Of a stretch of DNA of 64,000 bases, positions 1 through 10,127 are shown one piece after another. Position numbers and translations under genes: made by a program. Each line of letters opens with the position of its first letter. Position 1 is the stretch's first letter. Origin of the DNA: Adiantum capillus-veneris (taxonomy: Eukaryota; Streptophyta; Polypodiopsida; Polypodiales; Pteridaceae); NCBI GenBank assembly GCA_014529385.2, contig CM043968.1, positions 126,113,018 through 126,177,017 on the forward strand. The letters are read 5' to 3'. Under the pieces are notes generated by a model. That model did no database searches and was not told the DNA's origin. It saw only the letters and a program-made list of their open reading frames with translations.

Positions 1-1474
1 TTATTTTATTTTTACTTGTTTGTTCCAAAACCCTTGAAAAGGTGCAAGTGGACATTGCATGGCCAGTGTGAAACGATTGCAGCCAAATGAGTTTCTCACA
101 TCGGGGATCTAGGTCGGTCAGACAGGGACTGCCCGGGCCAGTTAGCACTGAATTCTGATGAGTATGGAAGCTCGTGTGCGCCAAACTGGAATTTGGGCCA
201 CTCGTCAAGTCACTGCAACTTTATAAGTTGAAAGGGGCCAGTAAATTAACCCACATTGTAGATGTTGGTCGAATGGTAGTCTTCAATGATGGTCAGGAGA
301 CCGATAGGAACGCCATGGAAGCATCTCCTAAAATTTAGGGAACTGCTATTTTTGACCGGAAAATGTGTTCGCGTCATGACAAGGGGAACATTTTATTGCT
401 CTGCTGCCAAGTCAACTGACGCACCAATTGAGATATTTTTAGCAGGGAAAGCCCAAACTCGGAAACTGGGCAACGTGTCAGCCTGTGAGCGATTCTGCCA
501 CTCTGGGAGGCAAAAACGAGCTGCATATCAACAAAGGGGACGCCATTTTCAGCCTCAGGTGGATTGTAGCAGGTATAGAAGCTATGGAATGCTTACCTTG
601 CCCTCTATGCACAGTATGGTGACGGGAGTGATGCCCCGCACGCTACATACTGCTCTCTTTCTCCCCTACGTACAATATGTTATGCCCCACTAGTGGGCTT
701 CTCATTCGACCTATGTACAGTTCTGGGGGTTTATGCGCGTTTGCCAAGGCAAGAGCCTTCTGAACACGAACCGGATTAGCTAATTGCTAATCCCCCACAG
801 GTACGCACAGTTCCATCACGAAAGATTGCGAGTTTGGAGAGTTTTCTTGCGTGAAAACTCGTCCAATTCACAGGGGAACTGTCCCATTGCGTGCGGGAGC
901 CCTTGGGACACGCGTAGGCGTGTTCACTCCGCTAAAAACGATCCGAAACAGGGAATTACAGCCTGCTGTGTTTTTCTGCAGGTTTAGGGTTTCGCACCTA
1001 AACTACAAGGGAACATCGGGGGAGCCTCGTGAGAGCCTTGGGATGCGTGTACAAGCTTTTGGGCTCCCGGCAGTGAAAAACAAAGAATTACAGCCCGCTG
1101 AATGCCTGTGACAGCTCACCAGAAAGCTTCCAGATATCGAGGGAATCCGTCCTAGACAGGTGCTTTTGACCTACACGGGTTTTTGCACCGTTATGCTGTC
1201 GAAATCCGATCGAAAACCTGCGTTTTCAGCCCTCGCCAGGTTTGGACAGCTTTGTGAAAGCTTGTGCTAAGTGGTCGGATCGTCTACCTTAATTTGAATA
1301 AAGAAATACCGAAAGGGGCGCCAATCTTTGGGGCCTACAGGGTGTCGGTCTTGTGTGCGCAGTGACATTCTAGTCGCTGGACGCAACTGTGTTCTCTTCC
1401 CTTCTCTGTGATCTATGTAAAGTTAACAAGTAATTGAAATAGTACCGCCCTCTACGTTGTATAGGCCGGTTATA
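1..1474 (+). repeat. Element A left (5') LTR, cut by window edge
   Basis: Nearly identical to 5154-6639. The right border is set where the two copies diverge (after GGCCGGTTATA) and where the primer-binding site begins. It holds an AATAAA at about 1298, inside a block (AATAAAGAAATACCGAAAGG) shared with the LTRs of elements D, E and G. Reading frames such as 286-693 are not convincing genes. Confidence 0.93.
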
Positions 1475-1492
1475 TGGTTCCATCGACGGGAT
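1475..1492 (+). other. Element A primer-binding site
   Basis: TGGTTCCATCGACGGGAT follows the LTR directly. Element D has TGGTTCCGTTACCGGGAC in the same place. Both resemble the complement of a tRNA-Asp 3' end (TGGCGCCGTTGCCGGGG) with mismatches. The exact primer tRNA is inference. Confidence 0.6.
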
Positions 1493-1559
1493 AGTCACTT
1501 TTTCTTCAAAAAGTGCAGCGTGGATTGTTGTGGGTGAAAGCAACACAGAGCTTGTCGAT

Positions 1560-2515
1560 ATGGCAGAGAAGAGAGACCAAGTACCTGAAGAGGGATCTTC
1601 CTCACATGGCACAGAGAAAATTCCTTCAACTCTTCAAGGAGAGGACAGGTTGTTTAGAACTCAACTGCGTTGTTGCATAGGCATGTTTCAGCAGTTGGCT
1701 AACAACCCAAGGATGCAGGAATTCTTACAGGCTCCGACAGAGGGTTTTCAGCCTCCTACACAGGGCACGACTGAGCCGTTGCAGGAAAAGGAGATTTCCA
1801 ATGCGCAGAGGACTCATGATGCTCGAGGGAAAGCCCATGTGGTTGAGCAACTAGCGGTGCCAATGATCCAAAGCAACTTGCTTTAGCTGGACAGGAACCC
1901 TTTGTGAATGGTCAAGGGAGCAATGAACAGGCTATGCGTCAGACCCTTCCATTACCTAATACTTATCCTGGTTATTTTGGAGGTGGTTCAGTGTTGCAAG
2001 CTATGGCTGGACCTTCCACAGGTTATATGCCAGGGAATGTGTTCGGGACAATGCAAACAGGCATGGGTAACCCTATGTACGCGAACATGGGTGTCCAACC
2101 AGGTTTTCAGGGTGCCTATGGCCAGTTTCGAGTGCTTGGAACACAATTTGGTATGGCTGGTTTTTCGCAGCCATGCGTACAAAATGCAGATATGACAGGG
2201 AAAACAGTTGATGCGAGTGCTGGAATGAACACTCATGGAGCACCACTGTTACATGCACCTGTTTATGATAATGTGGCTCCTTTGAGTCAGCCTAAGGATT
2301 ACAAGGAAGGTGGGCAGGGAGTGAAGTTTGAAACTTTCAGAGGAACTGAGGACCAATTGAAGGCTTTGACCTTCATACAGCAGTTCGATGCAGCTTATGC
2401 TGGAGGAAACTTCACAGAATCTTCAAAGATACGCAAGGCTGCCACTTTCTTGAAAGGGAATGCACTCCAATGGTGGACCGCATTGTTGAACCAGGGTCAA
2501 GCCCCAACAACGTGG
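1560..2515 (+). pseudogene. Element A gag, frameshifted and truncated
   Basis: Gag is the capsid precursor that packages the element RNA. Translation starts at ATG 1560 (MAEKRDQVPEEG). It runs to a stop at 1884-1886, but the homologous reading continues one frame over (about 1858 onward, GQEPFVNGQGSN). A Gly/Met/Gln-rich linker follows, then the retrotransposon gag capsid core (FIQQFDAAYAGGNF, ALQWWTALLNQGQAPTTW) at about 2370-2515. At TTW the frame jumps into RT sequence, so the second half of the capsid, the zinc knuckle and the protease are gone. The gag of element D (21727-22923 and 13603-14410) shows what is missing. Confidence 0.88.
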
Positions 2516-3114
2516 GTACCTTCTTTGATGACATGATTGTCTACTCAAAGTCTGAAGAGGAGCATAGGGATCACTTGACCGCAGTTTTCAATGAGCTACG
2601 CAAGAATAGGCTACTCATTAATGCGAAGAAAAGTGAATTCTTTTTGCAGAAGATTCACTTCCTTGGGCACATTGTTTCAAAGGATGGGGTACGCATGGAT
2701 CCTGCTAAAGTGGAAGCAATTAGGTCATGGCCAGACTTGAAGTCCGTACATGACATTCGAAGCTTTCTAGGCTTATGTTCCTATTACAGGAGGTTCATCC
2801 GAAATTTTGCTGAGATTGCTTCTCCACTCCATGCACTGCAAGGAAAAGGAGTTACTTTCAAGTGGACAGCCAAGGAAATTTTAGCGTTCAAACACTTGAA
2901 AGAGAAGCTGACTTCAGATCCGGTAATTATTTTGCCAGATCTTTCTAAACCTTTTGTGGTTCAATGTGATGCGTGTGGCCATAGTCTTGGTGCAGTTCTA
3001 ATGCAGAATGGCCGAGTAGTCGCATATGAGAGCAAAATTCTTTTGAAGACTAAAAGGAACTTGCAAGTCTATGAGAAAGAATTGCTCGCAGTAATTCATG
3101 CTCTCACTAGTTGA
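2509..3114 (+). pseudogene. Element A reverse transcriptase C-terminal half and RNase H start
   Basis: The reading begins at [13 protein letters not shown], with the RT catalytic aspartate pair (FFDD) just after the deletion junction. The RT thumb/connection follows (IHFLGHIVSKDGVRMDPAK, FLGLCSYYRRFIRNF), then the RNase H N-terminus (FVVQCDACGHSLGAVL). Fingers and first palm residues of RT are absent, so no active polymerase is possible. The frame ends at a TGA (3112-3114). The homologous reading continues in the next frame at KHYLLGADF, which is best explained by loss of one G (TGGAAA to TGAAA). Confidence 0.9.
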
Positions 3115-4793
3115 AACACTATTTGCTAGGGGCTGATTTTGTTGTCCAAACGAATCATCAAACCTTGCTATATTTTCTTACACAGACGAAGTTATCTGAG
3201 AAGCACATGCGATGGGCAAACATCTTGTCAATGTTCCATTTTCAGATTGTGCATGTGCAAGGGAAAAAGAACGTGGTGGCTGATGCGTTGTCACGAAAGC
3301 CCCAAATTTCAGCAGTGTCAATTCCGTACCATTGTGAACTAGACGAAATGAAGACACAATATGCTGAAGATTCAGATTTTGCAAGGATCTATGACCAGCT
3401 TGTTGATGGGCAACATCATGAGCACTATATGCTTAAGAATGACTTTCTCATGATGCATGGAAAGTTATGCGTTACTAAACAGTTACGGCCAAAGATTTTG
3501 ATGGAAAGTCATGCTCCACCTTATGTTGGGCATCGTGGAATTGATGCGACAGTGAAAGGGGTTGAGGCATTCTTCTATTGGCCAGCTTTGCGTCAAGATG
3601 TTGACACATTTGTAAGATCATGCTTAGTATGCCAAAAAGTCAAATTTGACAGACAAAAGCAACCGGGATCGTTGCAACCATTGCCGATCCCTGACAGGCC
3701 ATGGGAAAGTATAGCAATGGACTTTATCTTTGATCTTCCAAGGACGCAAACACGAAATGATGGGATTTGGACTATCATTTGTAGGTTCAGTAAGCAGGCC
3801 CATTTCATTCCTCTTAGGAAGAAGATAAAGCCACAACACATGGTCAAGATATTCATGGGCAATATCTTTAAATATCATGGGATGCCTCAGTCAATTGTCA
3901 GTGACAGGGATCCACGTATGACGAGTCTTTTCTGGAAGGCATTGTTTGAGAACATGGGCACTACGCTCAAGTTCTCTTCTTCGTTTCATCCGCAAACTGA
4001 TAAACAGTCAGAAGAGGCAAATTCTATTGTCTTGGACCTACTCAAATGTTATGTCTCAGAGCACAAGGCAACTTGGGAACACCATCTCCCATTGGTTGAA
4101 TATGCTTACAATAACACTGTGCATACATCAACAGGTAAGGCACCATTTGAGAAAGTGGAAGGAGGAAAGAAAGTCCCACCCATTTTGCAGACTAAGGACA
4201 AGATATTTGAGGCAGACAAGTATGTGCAAGATATGGATGAAACATACAGGAAGATAAAGATTGCTCTTGAGAAGACTCAGGCTAAGCAAAAGAAAGCTGC
4301 TGATCGTCACCGTCGTGAACTTGTATTTTCACTTGGTGATTGGGTACTTTTGCGCTTTGAAAAGGCCAGGTTAAGGAAAAGGAAAGGCAAGGAACGCTTG
4401 TTTCCTAAGCTCAGTATGCGATATTATGGTCCTTTTCAAATTTCAGAAAAGATCAGCGATGTAGCTTATAGGTTAAAGCTACCAGAAGGCTGGAAAATAC
4501 ATAATGCTTTTCATGTCAGCCTTCTAAGGCCCTTTGTTGGTGATGTGCCAGAGAATATGCTTGATGAGGAACAACCCGAAGTGGAAGAATTGGATGAAAT
4601 CCTTGTTCCTGAACAGATATTGGCACATAAGGAAAGAAAGGTTAGAGGAAAAGTTGCAAGACGCTATTTGGTGAAGTTCAAGAACTATCCATCATTAGAT
4701 GCCAAATGGATGGAAGAGTCTGAATTGGTTGATTCACCTCAGCTATTGCAATTGTATCTTGAAGCTTTTCAAATGGAACCCACAGTGACTTGA
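3111..4793 (+). pseudogene. Element A RNase H end, integrase and chromodomain
   Basis: This is a 560-codon open stretch. Residues 1-65 finish RNase H (VQTNHQTLLYFL, VADALSRK). The integrase zinc finger has His134, His141, Cys171 and Cys174. The integrase core shows Asp204 (AMDF), Asp265 (SDRDP) and a Glu near 301-302 (QSEEAN, where GQTERVN is usual). A GPF/Y-type C-terminal region (YYGPFQI, about 440) is followed by a chromodomain at about 493-550 (YLVKFKNYPSLDAKWMEE). The chromodomain places the element among plant chromoviruses. It is intact as a reading frame but lacks the N-terminal part of the polyprotein. Confidence 0.92.
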
Positions 4794-5097
4794 TGCAACC
4801 TTTTTGGAGCAAGGCAAGAGCATGGTTCATGATGCTCAAGAGAGTAGTTAAGCAATTGTATCTACTCTTTCCATACAGAATTTAGCTAGAGAAGTTTGTG
4901 CTCAAGAGTACACTACTTCTATGCTTGATATATGTGTCGTAGCCAGGTTGGTGGGATTGTTTAATCGTCCAACGCTACATTTCCGGAAGCATGTATATCT
5001 TGGATTCCCATCATAGAATATATGTGATATCAGGAGATATCTGCATGTATTATTGGCATGCAAGCGAGGTCGCTTGAAGTATTTCAAGGGTGGGGTG
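4794..5097 (+). other. Element A 3' internal tail and polypurine tract
   Basis: No coding sequence is seen after the pol stop. The stretch ends in a purine-rich run (AAGGGTGGGG, about 5086-5095) immediately before the 3' LTR. This fits the polypurine tract that primes plus-strand synthesis. Confidence 0.7.
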
Positions 5098-6639
5098 TGT
5101 CACCAGGAGGTGTATTTTTCCTGTTGCCTTCCGTAAATAAGTATTAGATATATTTATTTTATTTTTACTTGTTTGTTCCAAAACCCTTGAAAAGGTGCAA
5201 GTGGACATTGCATGGCCAGTGTGAAATGGCTGCAGCCAAATGGGTTTCTCACATTGGGGATCTAGGTCGGTCAGACAGGGACTGCCCGGGCCAGTTAGCA
5301 CTGAATTCTGATGAGTATGGAAGCTCGTGTGCGCCAAACTGGAATTTGGGCCACTCGTCAAGTCACTGCAACTTTATAAGTTGAAAGGGGCCAGTAAATT
5401 AACCCACATTGTAGATGTTGGTCGAATGGTAGTCTTCAATGATGGTCAGGAGACCGATAGGGACGCCATGGAAGCATCTCCTAAAATTTAGGGAACTGCT
5501 ATTTTTGACCGGAAAATGTGTTCGCGTCATTAGCTCTGGAATGACAAGGGGAACATTTTATTGCTCTGCTGCCAAGTCAACTGACGCACCAATTGAGATA
5601 TTTTTAGCAGGGAAAGCCAAAACTCGGAAACTGGGCGACGTGTCAGCCTGTGAGCGATTCTGCCACTCTGGGAGGCAAAAACGAGCTGCATATCAACAAA
5701 GGGGACGCCATTTTCAGCCTCAGGTGGATTGTAGCAGGTATAGAAGCTATGGAATGCTTACCTTGCCCTCTATGCACAGTATGGTGAAGGGAGTGATGCC
5801 CCGCACGCTACATACTGCTCTCTTTCTCCCCTACGTACAGTATGTTATGCCCCACTAGTGGGCTTCTCATTCGACCTATGTACAGTTCTGGGGGTTTATG
5901 CGCGTTTGCCAAGGCAAGAGCCTTCTGAACACGAACCGGATTAGCTAATTGCTAATCCCCCACAGGTACGCACAGTTCCATCACGAAAGATTGCGAGTTT
6001 GGAGAGTTTTCTTGCGTGAAAACTCGTCCAATTCACAGGGGAACTATCCCATTGCGTGCGGGAGCCCTTGGGACACGCGTAGGCGTGTTCGCTCCGCTAA
6101 AAACGATCCGAAACAGGGAATTACAGCATGCTGTGTTTTTCTGCAGGTTTAGGGTTTCGCACCTAAACTACAAGGGAACATCGGGGGAGCCTCGTGAGAG
6201 CCTTGGGATGCGTGTACAAGCTTTTGGGCTCCCGGCAGTGAAAAACAGAGAATTACAGCCCGCTGAATGCCTGTGACAGCTCACCAGAAAGCTTCCAGAT
6301 ATCGAGGGAATCCGTCCTAGACAGGTGCTTTTGACCTACACGGGTTTTTGCACCGTTATGCTGTCGAAATCCGATCGAAAACCTGCGTTTTCAGCCCTCG
6401 CCAGGTTTGGACAGCTTTGTGAAAGCTTGTGCTAAGTGGTCGGATCGTCTACCTTAATTTGAATAAAGAAATACCGAAAGGGGCGCCAATCTTTGGGGCC
6501 TACAGGGTGTCGGTCTTGTGTGCGCAGTGACATTCTAGTCGCTGGACACAACTGTGTTCTCTTCCCTTCTCTGTGATCTATGTAAAGTTAACAGGTAATT
6601 GAAATAGTACCGCCCTCTACGTTGTATAGGCCGGTTATA
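5098..6639 (+). repeat. Element A right (3') LTR
   Basis: Complete LTR, about 1.54 kb, starting TGTCACCAGG and ending GGTTATA. It matches 1-1474 almost throughout and carries 12 extra bases (TTAGCTCTGGAA) near 5530 that the left copy lacks. The 3' border is supported by the resumption of element D RNase H sequence at 6640. Confidence 0.92.
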
Positions 6640-6842
6640 CCCATCACATATGCTTTTCGGATAACTTTGACTGTGTCAAAAGAAGTATTGCAAGGTCTGA
6701 TGGTTTGTTTGGACAACAAAATCAGCACCTAAGAGGTAGTGCTTCCAGCTAGAAGCGCACGAATCACGGCCAAGAGCTCTTTCTCATAGACTTGCATAGT
6801 CTTCTCTGGCCCTCGCAAAATTCGGCTTTCATAAGCTACTAC
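6640..6842 (-). pseudogene. Element D RNase H fragment between elements A and B
   Basis: On the minus strand this reads VVAYESRIL, MQVYEKELLAV, KHYLLGADFVVQTNHQTL, and then degraded KLSEKHM. It matches the RNase H of element A (2980-3230). It directly continues the fragment ending VLVQDGR at 11252: remove element B (6848-11246) and the two halves join inside RNase H. Frameshifts and stops (for example TGA after YFF) make it nonfunctional. Confidence 0.88.
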
Positions 6843-6847
6843 CCGTC

Positions 6848-7970
6848 TGTTAGGTGCAGCGGAATGAATGTTGTATTTTCTCAAGATTAGTGATCTTTAC
6901 TGCTCAAGGTTCCTTTTAGTTCTTAGGGAAAGAGAGAGCTTTCCGTCTTATGGAGAGTGCTATGATCACGAACAAAGTGAATGGATTGTGCGTGGAGGTG
7001 AATGAGACTAAGAGAAGGAGAGAGAAGAGATACGACACCCTAGAGGTTGTAAAACCCTCCTCCGAAGGCCCCACTCTCGTCGGCAAGAGTGGTCTATGTC
7101 TTGATTGCACAAAGGTGTACAATGCGTATGCAATGGACTCTGCAACTTGGTCTATGCCGATGACGATGACCATGACGACGACGACGACGATGATGACGAT
7201 GGCTGAAATCTGAGATCTTCTAATCGCTGAATTTCTAGACTGTTTCGGTGGCTGAAAATGACTGTTTTGGCTGCGTTTTCTTGGCTGAAAAATGAGGTTT
7301 CTTAGGGCTGAAAACTGATGGTCTTTACGGGCTGAATCTGCTACACTTTAGGTGAATAATGCCGGTCTTAATTTGCTGCCGAAATCCAAAAACGCCAGGG
7401 CTGAAATTGGTCCTTCTGTCTCCGGGGTTCTGCAAATGCAAAAACGCTACGCTGATCTGCTGTGTCGTGATGACGCCGGAGCTGATCTACCGTGCACAAA
7501 TCGCCAAGGCTGATCTGATGCAAAAAAGCTAGGTCTTCTGTGAAGAAAACGCCAGAGTAGTCGCGGGGGTTGGTCTTGCTGAGAAGTTGCCTGTTGAGCA
7601 GGAAGCTCCTGCTGCCTCTTCTGCCATTTAGTGCTAACTTGGGTTTGCTTATATACAAAATTAGCAACATTGCCCTACCTACTTTTGTTGGAAAGTCGCT
7701 TAAAAATAATAAGTGAAAATCCCAATAAATAGGAAATTAGGCTAAATGCACTGGAAAATTCCCCTAACTGATGCTAATGGATTCTGATGGAAATTCCGAT
7801 GATCATGCTGTGTGCAACCAGAGGATATGCATCTATGCTAAGTGACTAGGCATGCACGCTCTACGAATAGACTCACAAAAGTGCCAGATCACTGCTAATC
7901 TAAACTGATTGAACCCTGTTGTGGTGTAGCTTGTCCACGGACACATAGGGTTGGGATGTGTCACGTGACA
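6848..7970 (-). repeat. Element B 3' LTR (left copy)
   Basis: Minus-strand LTR beginning TGTCACGTGACACATCCC (7970 downward) and ending CTGCACCTAACA. It contains a degenerate GAC/GATGAC trinucleotide run near 7158-7200 and repeated CTGAAA words. Pairs with 10128-11246. Confidence 0.92.
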
Positions 7971-7984
7971 TCCCCTCCTTTTCA
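7971..7984 (-). other. Element B polypurine tract
   Basis: Minus strand reads GAAAAGGAGGGGA directly before TGTCAC of the 3' LTR. Element C has the identical tract at 19880-19892. Confidence 0.88.
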
Positions 7985-8074
7985 AAGTGAGGTACTGGTA
8001 CCGAACTATATGGCGTCGAGGGAGATCGCCAATAGCATCCGGAATCCTGGAAGGGACTCTTCGCCGGCCCACTC

Positions 8075-9634
8075 TTAGGTGTGGGTCGTGCGGTACTTGA
8101 ACTTCATAAAGGTCTTCAATGCTTGCTTCTTTGGGCCGCGTCGAAAGCGACACAAAGTCTTCTGAATCTCCTTTCTTGCTTCAACTTCATCAAGATACCT
8201 GCTTCTTTCGTCTTCAAGAATCTCCATGGCTGAAAATTTCTGAAACCATCTCCAACACAAAACCATGAACATACCCATTCCATGTAAAGTGAAGGAAAAC
8301 AATCTTGTCTTCTCTAAAGATTGTGTTTGCAATGTAGATGAACTAATAGATGGAGTGACAACCCGTTCATCAAACACATGCAAACAATGAGATCGAATCT
8401 TTTCTGTATGATCGAAATCAATCAACTGTGGCAAATCACAATGGAAATGCCCATGCTTGGTGCTCATACTATCATGTGATCTTTCGGAAACTGTGTCATG
8501 CCAAGGAAGAAACATGGAATGTGACTTCCTGACATACAAACTTTTCAACTTTTCATGAACAATCCGCATACATTCGTGCTCATCCATGAGAGAAACGTGC
8601 TCAACATACACTATGTCATGCCTAGGAAAAGGGATCACATAACGATGTTGACTAAAATACAGGAAACCTTCACGAATGAAACACTCGAACAATGCGTGCA
8701 TATCAATCATGCGAACACATAATACTTCCTGTGATGGTTCTTTGGACCAAGGCTCGAGAGCCCAGATCGGTTCTTCCGGAATGATCGAATCGTCTTGTGG
8801 GGTTTCTTTGGACCTCGACTCGAAAGCCAAGATCGGATCTTCGTGATTGATCGAATCTACAACGAGGTTAGCTTCGCTAGAAAAAGCATCAACTAACACA
8901 TCATCCTTGTGAACAATCACATCTTCTTCATGCAACTCATCATGCTTGTGAGAAATCACATCTTGATCATGCAAATCATCATGCTTGTCATTGTCATCCA
9001 AATCATTATGCAAATCATTGGCATCCAAATCATCATGCTTATCATTGTCATCCAAATCATCATGCAAGTCATTGTCAATCAAATCATCATCATGCTTCAC
9101 ACAATCATGCAAATCCTGTGTATCCTGCTTTGGAGAAGAAGAGACGGAGATAGTCTCCTTTCCGTGACTCTGTGCAAAGTACGCCTGTACTTGAGAAAAA
9201 AGTCGCCAAAACTCTTTGTTTTGTCGGTCGCTTTGTTCTTGTATTGCTTTTCTTTCTGCTTTGTTTGTTGCGTGTCTGCGATACATTTCTGCTTCTCTTG
9301 CTTTGTTCGCTGCTTGTCTTTCTGCTTCGGCTTCTGCGTGTCTGCGTTCCATTTCTTTGAATTCACAATCCAAGTTGGCTTGTCGTTCTTTGGCTTCCAA
9401 GCGTGCTTGCTCGCGCTCACGCGCTATGGCTGCCATTCTTACGCCATTTCTTGCTCTACGTTGTAAATTTTGTTCCATAAACAACAGCTTCAACTCCTCC
9501 TTTGGAGTTAATGCAATCGGTGTCGTAGATGGGGAAGGGTCAGAAAAACCTCCTGGTGGGGAAAATTCTTCTTCACCTCTCTCATGCTCATCACTTCCAA
9601 GCGAAGTATCCAATCCGCTTCGAGTGATGACCAT
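8075..9634 (-). CDS. Element B single ORF: gag-like leader, coiled coil, His/Asp repeats, unknown domain X
   Basis: The ORF has 519 codons from ATG 9634, chosen because element C starts its gag with the same MVVTQSG/MVITRSG context; the frame is open 51 codons further upstream without ATG. Residues 1-35 match element C gag. Residues 45-150 are Arg/Glu/Ala-rich, probably a coiled coil (EREQARLEAKERQANL). Residues about 175-245 are His/Asp repeats (NDLHDDLDDNDKHDDL). Residues about 290-480 form domain X, shared with C and I (VLCVRMIDMHALFEC, FLYFSQHRYVIPFPRHDI, STKHGHFHCDLPQLIDFD, FTLHGMGMFMVLCWRWFQ). I do not recognise domain X. A hydrophobic patch (GMGMFMVLCW) near residue 453 could be membrane-associated or a buried helix. 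No capsid, zinc knuckle or protease is present. Function unknown. Confidence 0.75.
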   Translation of the reverse strand: MVITRSGLDTSLGSDEHERGEEEFSPPGGFSDPSPSTTPIALTPKEELKLLFMEQNLQRRARNGVRMAAIAREREQARLEAKERQANLDCEFKEMERRHAEAEAERQAANKAREAEMYRRHATNKAERKAIQEQSDRQNKEFWRLFSQVQAYFAQSHGKETISVSSSPKQDTQDLHDCVKHDDDLIDNDLHDDLDDNDKHDDLDANDLHNDLDDNDKHDDLHDQDVISHKHDELHEEDVIVHKDDVLVDAFSSEANLVVDSINHEDPILAFESRSKETPQDDSIIPEEPIWALEPWSKEPSQEVLCVRMIDMHALFECFIREGFLYFSQHRYVIPFPRHDIVYVEHVSLMDEHECMRIVHEKLKSLYVRKSHSMFLPWHDTVSERSHDSMSTKHGHFHCDLPQLIDFDHTEKIRSHCLHVFDERVVTPSISSSTLQTQSLEKTRLFSFTLHGMGMFMVLCWRWFQKFSAMEILEDERSRYLDEVEARKEIQKTLCRFRRGPKKQALKTFMKFKYRTTHT

Positions 9635-10114
9635 TCTGAAGTCGTGGGTTCTTGTGGGTTCTTGGGGGTCTTGGGTTCTTAAGTTCTCGAGGAACTTGGG
9701 TTCTTGAGGGTCTTGGGTTCTGAAGTTCACGAGGAACTTGGGTTCTTCGGGAGTCTTGAGGTTCTTGAGGTTTTCTTTCGCTTGCAAATCGGGCTGGAGA
9801 AGGATCTTCTCTTCACCCGAGTTCTACCCTTTTCTGCGGGCGCACCCCTTGGCGGCCTTGCACTCACACCAAGGTTGCTTTTTCCCACCTCACGTCGATT
9901 GGCCGGCCGCTAAGTGCACGGTTCGCTCTCAATGAGTGAAAAGAGACACAAGGGGAAGCTGGACAAGCCCTTCTTTCTTGGGATTCCTGTCACTCTTCAA
10001 CAAAACACGATTAGGAATCGCCACGCCCAAGTAAACTTGGGTTCGTGCGATCGCAACAAGCAAAAAAAAAAATTCTTGTGGTTCTTCCCTTGAGTCATGC
10101 AGAACACTTCCAAA
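9635..10114 (-). other. Element B leader
   Basis: Region between primer site and ORF. It corresponds base for base in layout to 16613-17063 of element C and 35160-35584 of element I. It is rich in the repeated minus-strand word CAAGAACC. No separate gene is seen. Confidence 0.6.
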
Positions 10115-10126
10115 GCTCTGATACCA
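10115..10126 (-). other. Element B primer-binding site (initiator tRNA-Met type)
   Basis: Minus strand TGGTATCAGAGC, the standard plant iMet primer complement, one base from the LTR end (TTACA). Confidence 0.93.
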
Positions 10127-10127
10127 A

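Larger units (their letters stand above)
1..6639 (+). mobile_element. Element A: Ty3/gypsy chromovirus, internally deleted, with both LTRs
   Basis: The element has the order LTR, primer-binding site, gag, partial RT, RNase H, integrase with chromodomain, polypurine tract, LTR. The left LTR is cut by the window edge: base 1 corresponds to base 5154 of the right LTR, so about 56 bp are missing. The LTRs differ by about 17 substitutions by eye plus one 12-bp indel, so insertion was recent. The element is dead or trans-dependent. It lacks the gag C-terminus, zinc knuckle, protease and first half of RT, and has frameshifts in gag (about 1858) and RNase H (about 3112). Bases after 6639 continue the RNase H frame of element D on the minus strand, so A landed inside D. 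Its expected target duplication is CCCAT at 6640-6644. Confidence 0.93.

Noticed and set aside
286-693. 135-codon ORF in the left LTR of A, repeated at 5439-5858
   Set aside because: Present twice only because it lies in an LTR. It has no recognised motif, unusual composition, and codons shared with non-coding LTR relatives D and E that do not keep the frame.
8900-9120. CRISPR-like array in the His/Asp repeat DNA of element B
   Set aside because: Repeats are short, in-frame trinucleotide-based variants without unique spacers, in a plant retroelement ORF.
8909-9466. Plus-strand 185-codon hydrophobic ORF opposite the element B ORF
   Set aside because: Antisense shadow of the His/Asp repeats (ATC/ATT codons from GAT/AAT). 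The minus-strand ORF is shared with C and I.
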